This document shows positions 52,301 through 58,300 of a stretch of DNA of 64,000 nucleotides, piece by piece. The stretch is taken from the NCBI RefSeq assembly GCF_002776525.5, contig NC_045443.1, positions 47,871,648-47,935,647 of the forward strand, given 5' to 3'. Made by a program: the position numbers and the translations under genes. Numbering within the stretch: the stretch's first letter is position 1; every line of letters begins with the position of its first letter. Under the pieces are notes generated by a model, which saw nothing but the letters and a program-made list of their open reading frames with translations, ran no database searches and had not been told where the DNA came from. Source of the stretch: Piliocolobus tephrosceles. Lineage: Eukaryota; Chordata; Mammalia; Primates; Cercopithecidae.

Positions 52301-55300
52301 CACTGCACTCCAGCCTGGCAACAGAGCAAGACTCTCAAAAATAATAATAATAGTAAAAATAATAATAATAATAATAGCACCATCCAGGGTGCAGTGGCTC
52401 ATGCCTGTAATCCCAACACTTTGGGAGGCTAAAGCAGAAGTTTGAGGCCACTCTACTTTGAGGCCAGGAGTTTGAGGCCAGCTGGGCAGCATAGCAAAGA
52501 CCTTATCTCTACTTCAAAAAAAATTTTTTGTCCGGGCCCGGTGGCTCAAGCCTGTAATCCCAGCACTTTGGGGAGCTAAGACGGGCGGATCATGCGGTCA
52601 GAAGATCGAGACCATCCTGGCTAACACGGTGAAACCCCGTCTCTACTAAAAAATACAACAACAACAAAAAAAAACTAGCTGGGCGAGGTGGCGGGCGCCT
52701 GTAGTCCCAGCTACTCGGGAGGCTGAGGCAGGAGAATGGCGTAAACCCGGGAGGCGGAGCTTGCAGTGAGCCGAGATCGTGCCACTGCACTCCAGCCTGG
52801 GCGACAGAACGAGACTCCGTCTCAAAAAAAAAAAATTTTTTTTTTTTTCTGAGACAGGGTATTGCTCTGTCGCCCAGGCTGTAACGCAGTGGTGCCATCT
52901 TGGCTCCCTGCAACCTCCGTCTCCCTGGTTCAAGTAATTCTCCTGCCTCAGCCTCCTGTGTAGCTGGGATTACAGGCGTACACCACCATGCCTGGCTAAT
53001 TTTGTATTTTTAGTAGAAATGGGGTTTCACCATGTTGGCCAGGCTGGTCTTGAACTCCTGACCTCAAGTGATCCACCCACCTTGGCCTCCCAAAGTGTTG
53101 GGATTACAAGTGTGAGCCACCACGCCCAGCCTATTTTAAAAAGTTTTAAATGTTAATAGTAGCACCTACCTCACCTCCTGAGTAGAATCATTATACAATT
53201 AAATGTATTAACGCCTGTATCTGTAATGTACATGGAACAGTGTTTGTCACATAATGATTCTCAGTAACATTATTGTTAGCTATTGCTGTTTATATTGTAA
53301 ACTCAGACACCCCCTGGTGTTTCCCCGTGGGCTTCCACAGTTACCCCGGAAGCACAGAAATGATCCCTGATGTGTTCGTGGGACTCTGGAGGAGGGTGAG
53401 AAATGAGCCAGGGAGGCAGGGTAGCCTTGTGGGTGAGAGCACAGCCTCAGGAGCCACAAGAGCATGGGTGCCAGTCTCCTCATTTCTGCATGTTAGGTGA
53501 ATTAGTTAACTCCTTGTTTTTTCATCCGTAAAATGGGAACAACATTGTGTGAACTATGTTGTCATGTCATATATATCTGGATGGATGGAGGTTAGGTACA
53601 TGATGAGCACCTGGTAAATGTCAGCTGCCTTTATTGATGCAGTTGTGTTGTTGTTAATATAAAAATGAGATTTAAAAAATCAAATAACCTGATCCAAGAG
53701 AATTAATATGGTTGTGTGTCCCCAGTGAGTTGTGACCAAAGCACTTTTCTTGTAGATTTGGGTGAACAGTCCCCATACAGCCAGTGGCTACTACACCATC
53801 TATGATAGTGAGACTCTTCAAGCTGATCATTTCAACACTCGCCTCAGCTTTGGAGATGCGGCTCAGACACTCTGGGCTCGGACAGGGTACCTTGGTTTTG
53901 TCCGCCGGACCGAGCTCACAGCGGCCACTGGAGGTACTTGTGCAACTACTCCTCCCCATTGACCCTGCTTTGTGTTTCTGCAGCACTAGCTGACCTCCTT
54001 CAGCCTGCCTTGGATTGTGGAGTGTGTGTATCTAGTTACTCCCTTCTGTGACTCTTAAACCCATAAGTGACTTTCTCTTCATTTGGAGTCACGCTTTGCC
54101 CCCTGAAGAGTGTCTAAGAGATGAGCGCTTGGGGCGAGCCCAGGAGCATCCCGAGCTGTGAGTCAGAGAGATGTGCCTGATGGCGAGTGAGCGTCCCCGG
54201 CTAAACACAGACTTTCAGTCCCTGCGGGGCTGATTCCCCACCCGGGACAAGCATTACATCTTGTATCTCTTCTACCCTGCACACCACTTGGGGAGCAGGA
54301 GGAACGGCCCTGTTCCCTGAGAGGGGCGTCAGTTCCAAGGAGCCATCTTGCTGAGGTACCGCAGTGCCTCGGTGTCTTGCATTGGACACAGCCTGCTTCC
54401 TGGCCAAGCCTCCGGTATAAGGATTCCCTCCCGTCACCCTCTGCCCAGTTGATTGTCATGGCTTCACTGCCGCCCGCCGTCACCCTTTCTTCCAGACTGG
54501 CACTTACAGCCATTTAAAAATACCCCACACTGACTGTATCCTGCACTTGAAGAAGTGATATATATATATAACCTGCTGGATTTTAAAGGCCTAAATTCTC
54601 CATAGTTCCATACTGACCAGCGTCCATAGTTCCCCAGATTTCATGGAGAGGCAGGGGCAACCCAGTGGAGCAGAGGGTGGCATCCCTGCCTGGTGCCCTG
54701 GTTTTGAGCCCACCTCTGCGTTTGCTGGGTGACCTTGAGCAATCACTTAACCTCTGTTTCCTACTTAGAAAATGGGGATGACTATGTTTCTTGCCTCATG
54801 GAAATGATGTGAGATTAAAGGACGTGATGCATTTAGATGCCAAGAACGGTGCCTGGCACACAGGAAGCACCCATTAGTCTTTCACTGCTGTGTTTCTGTT
54901 TTTGTCATCAGTCTTCATGAGCTCACCAGGTGATGGGAGCCTCTGCTGGACCTCCTGATCCTTTTCACTCCAACAGCTTAAATCACTTTGTTTTGCTGAA
55001 TTTTTCAGAAATCTGCCTTTTTCCAGAAATTACTGCAAAGTCATCTTCCTTCTGTATCCTAGCTGGATTACAAGCCTGTTAGAAATGAGGACTAGTTTCC
55101 CCTATGTTCTACAACCCTCATCTTTGTATCTGTATTCCATGAAGCTACCTAGAAAGAATGACACTCGTTCATCTCCTCTCCCTCTCAACTCCTCTCTTTC
55201 CTCCTCCCCTCCCTTCTGGCTGAGTCCTGTTTGTCCTTAAAAGCTCAGCTCTGCCCTCAGCTTTTCCAGTAGCCTTCCTTGACCCTTTGAGCTGGACTCA

Positions 55301-58300
55301 GTGATGTCCTCTGCCCCTCCGAAACTCATGCACACTCCTGTCACTGGGCTTGCTACATTACAACGGAATGCCTCTTTGTGTATCTTTTCCCCCTGCCTCA
55401 ACTGTAAGGATCTTCAGCGCAGGAATTGGGTTTTGTCAGCTTTGTCTCCCCAGCACATAACACAGTTCCTAACATGTAGTAATAATAATAATAATAGCTA
55501 ATTTCTGGTATCATTTACAATATACCACATACCATATTAACTACTGTGCATGGATTGACTCACAGATCCTCACAGCAGCCATTGATTATTATTCCCATCT
55601 CACAGAGAGGCAGTAGGATTCAGAGCCTTAAGGAATTTGCCCAGAGTTGCACAGCTGGTAGGGGCAGAGCCAGGTGACAGGCAGTCTGACCCCTGTGCTC
55701 TGGACTCCAGTGTTACGTTACACTCAGTATATGTCCGAGCCACATTTCTCTCTTTTTCTTTCTGTCAGAGCGTCATGATGCATTGTATGTGGTGGGAGCG
55801 CTGGATGAAACACTGGAGCTGAGAGGATTACGATACCACCCGATTGATATTGAGACCTCGGTGTCCCGGATCCACAGAAGCATTGCTGAATGGTAACTCC
55901 CCCAGGATACACTGTGCTTCCCACTTCAGCTTTAGTCATAATCTCAACTCATCTAATTAATTGGTCATTGGGACCACATACCTACCTTGAAACATAGAGC
56001 TCCACGGGAGGAGTAAGGAAATAGACTGATTCTTGTCTTGGGTGTGCAATCTGCTGTGGCCAACAAGGCCTATCCACAGGAGCCAGATGAGGCCGTGAGG
56101 CCCCTAGGGAATACTCTGATACCTTCTGTGGAATGCTGGAACTGAGTCCTTTTTTAGTGATAGACTCTCATAGTGGGAAGGGACTAAAAGATCATTGATC
56201 TCTTGGAAGTCAGCGTAATATGGTGGAAAGAACCAGCTTAAAGACTCTTCTCATCTGTAAAACACTCCCTCTGCTACTTCCTAATTATCAGAAGCATCAA
56301 ATGAGAATGTGCTTTGTAAACTATTAAGTGGTAAGCAGATGAAAAGGGTAGTTGATATTATCACATCCAGTTTCCTGCTCTTTGTAGGAATTTTACATTT
56401 TACCTGATAAAGGATCATCCAACCATGTATTGACTTAAAATCTGTAAAATTAAAACTGTGGTTTGGCCAGGCGTGGTGGCTCACATCTGTAATCCCAGAA
56501 CTTTGGGAGGCCAAGGCGGGTGGATCACTTAAGCCCAGGAATTCAAGACCATAGTGGGCAACATGGTAAAACGCCATCTCTACAAAAAGAATTTTTAAAT
56601 TAGCCAGGTGTAGTGGCATGCCTGTAGTCCCAGCTATCCAGGAGGCTGAGGTGGGAGGATCACTTTAGCCTGGGAGGTTGAGGCTACAGTGAGCCAAGAT
56701 TGTGCCACTGCACTCCAGCCCTGGTGACAGACTGAGACTGTCTCAAAAAAATAACAACAGGCCGGGCGCAGTGGCTCAAGCCTGTAATCCCAGCACTTTG
56801 GGAGGCCGAGATGGGCGGATCACGAGGTCAGGAGATCGAGACCATCCTGACTAATACAGTGAAACCCCGTCTCTACTAAAAAATACAAAAAAAAACTAGC
56901 CGGGCGACGAGGCAGGCGCCTGTAGTCCCAGCTACTCGGGAGGCTGAGGCAGGAGAATGGCGTAAACCTGGGAGGCGGAGCTTGCAGTGAGCTGAGATCC
57001 GGCCACTGCACTCCAGCCTGGGCGGCAGAGCAAGACTCCATCTCAAAAAAAAAAACAACAACAACAACAAAATCTCTGTAGTGTTTACCTACTGGCTTTC
57101 ATTCTGGGTTCTTAACCAATACAGAATCTGTTTGGTTTGTTTTCTGCGTATTTTAGTGAATGTGTCCCCACTTTTCCCCATGCTAAACAGCCACAGTTCT
57201 TTCGATGGTTGCTCATGCTTTCCAGATACTTCTTTGTCTAAAGATGCTCTTGTTGGCCGGAAGTGGTGGCTCAGACCTATAATCCCAGCACTTTGGGAGG
57301 CTGAGGTGGGTGGATCACCTGAGGTCAGGAGTTCAAGACCAGCCTGACCAACATGGCAAAACCCCGTCTCTACTGAAAATACAAAAATTAGCTGGGTGCA
57401 GTGGCAGGTGCCTGTAATCCTAGCTGCTCGGGAGGCTGAGGCAGGAGAATTGCTTGAACCTAGGAGGCGGAGGTTGCAGTGGGACAAGATTGTGCCACTA
57501 CACTCCAGCCTGGGCAACAGAGCGAAACTCTCTGTCTCAAAAAAAAAAAAAAAAAAAAGATGCTCTTGTCTTCATCGGAGTCTCTCCCTAGACCTGAACA
57601 AGATTCTGACCAAGACAAGAACATCGTTAGACGTGTGGAAAGCATCCAGAGAAGCTGGGTGCCGTGGTTACTTTGTCATTTTAGACATTTGACTCTTAAT
57701 AGAACCAGATATTATGTAATTGTATACTTTTGTGGGGGTTTTTTGTTTTTGTTTTGTTTTGTTTTGTTTTTTGAGACAGAATTTCGCTCTTGTTGCCCAG
57801 GCTGGAGTACAATGGCGTGATCTTGGCTCACTGCATCCTCCGCCTCCCAGGTTCAAGGGATTCTCCTGCCTCAGCTTCCCTAGTAGCTGGGATTACGGGT
57901 GTGTGCCACCACGCCCGGATAATTTTGTATTTTTAATAGAGAGGGAGTTTCTCCATGTTGGTCAGGCTGGTCTTGAACTCCTGACCTCCGGTGATCCGCC
58001 CACCTGGGCCTCCCAAAGTGCTGGGATTACAGGCATGAGTCACCGCACCTGGCCGATATTGTGTACTTTTTTAATTATTGGAATTTGTTTTGTTTGTTTG
58101 TTTTTTTGTGAGACAGAGTCTCGCTCTGTCACCCAGGCTGGAGAGCAGTGGTGCGATCCCGGCTCACTACAACCTCTGCCTCCCGGGTTCAAGCGATTCT
58201 CCTGCCTCAGCCTCCCGGGTAGCTGGGACTACAGGCGCACACCATCATGCCCGGCTAATTTTTGTATTTTTAGTAGAGACGGGATTTCACCATATTGGCC

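Larger units (their letters stand above)
51950..53290 (+). repeat. MIR split by a four-Alu cluster
   Basis: MIR stops at about 52073 (ctgggctctgccacttacaa, gcctcagtttcctcatccat, aataataatagcac) and resumes at 53146 (aatagtagcacctacctcac, gtacatggaacagtgtttgt). The interior is Alus only. Confidence 0.88.
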
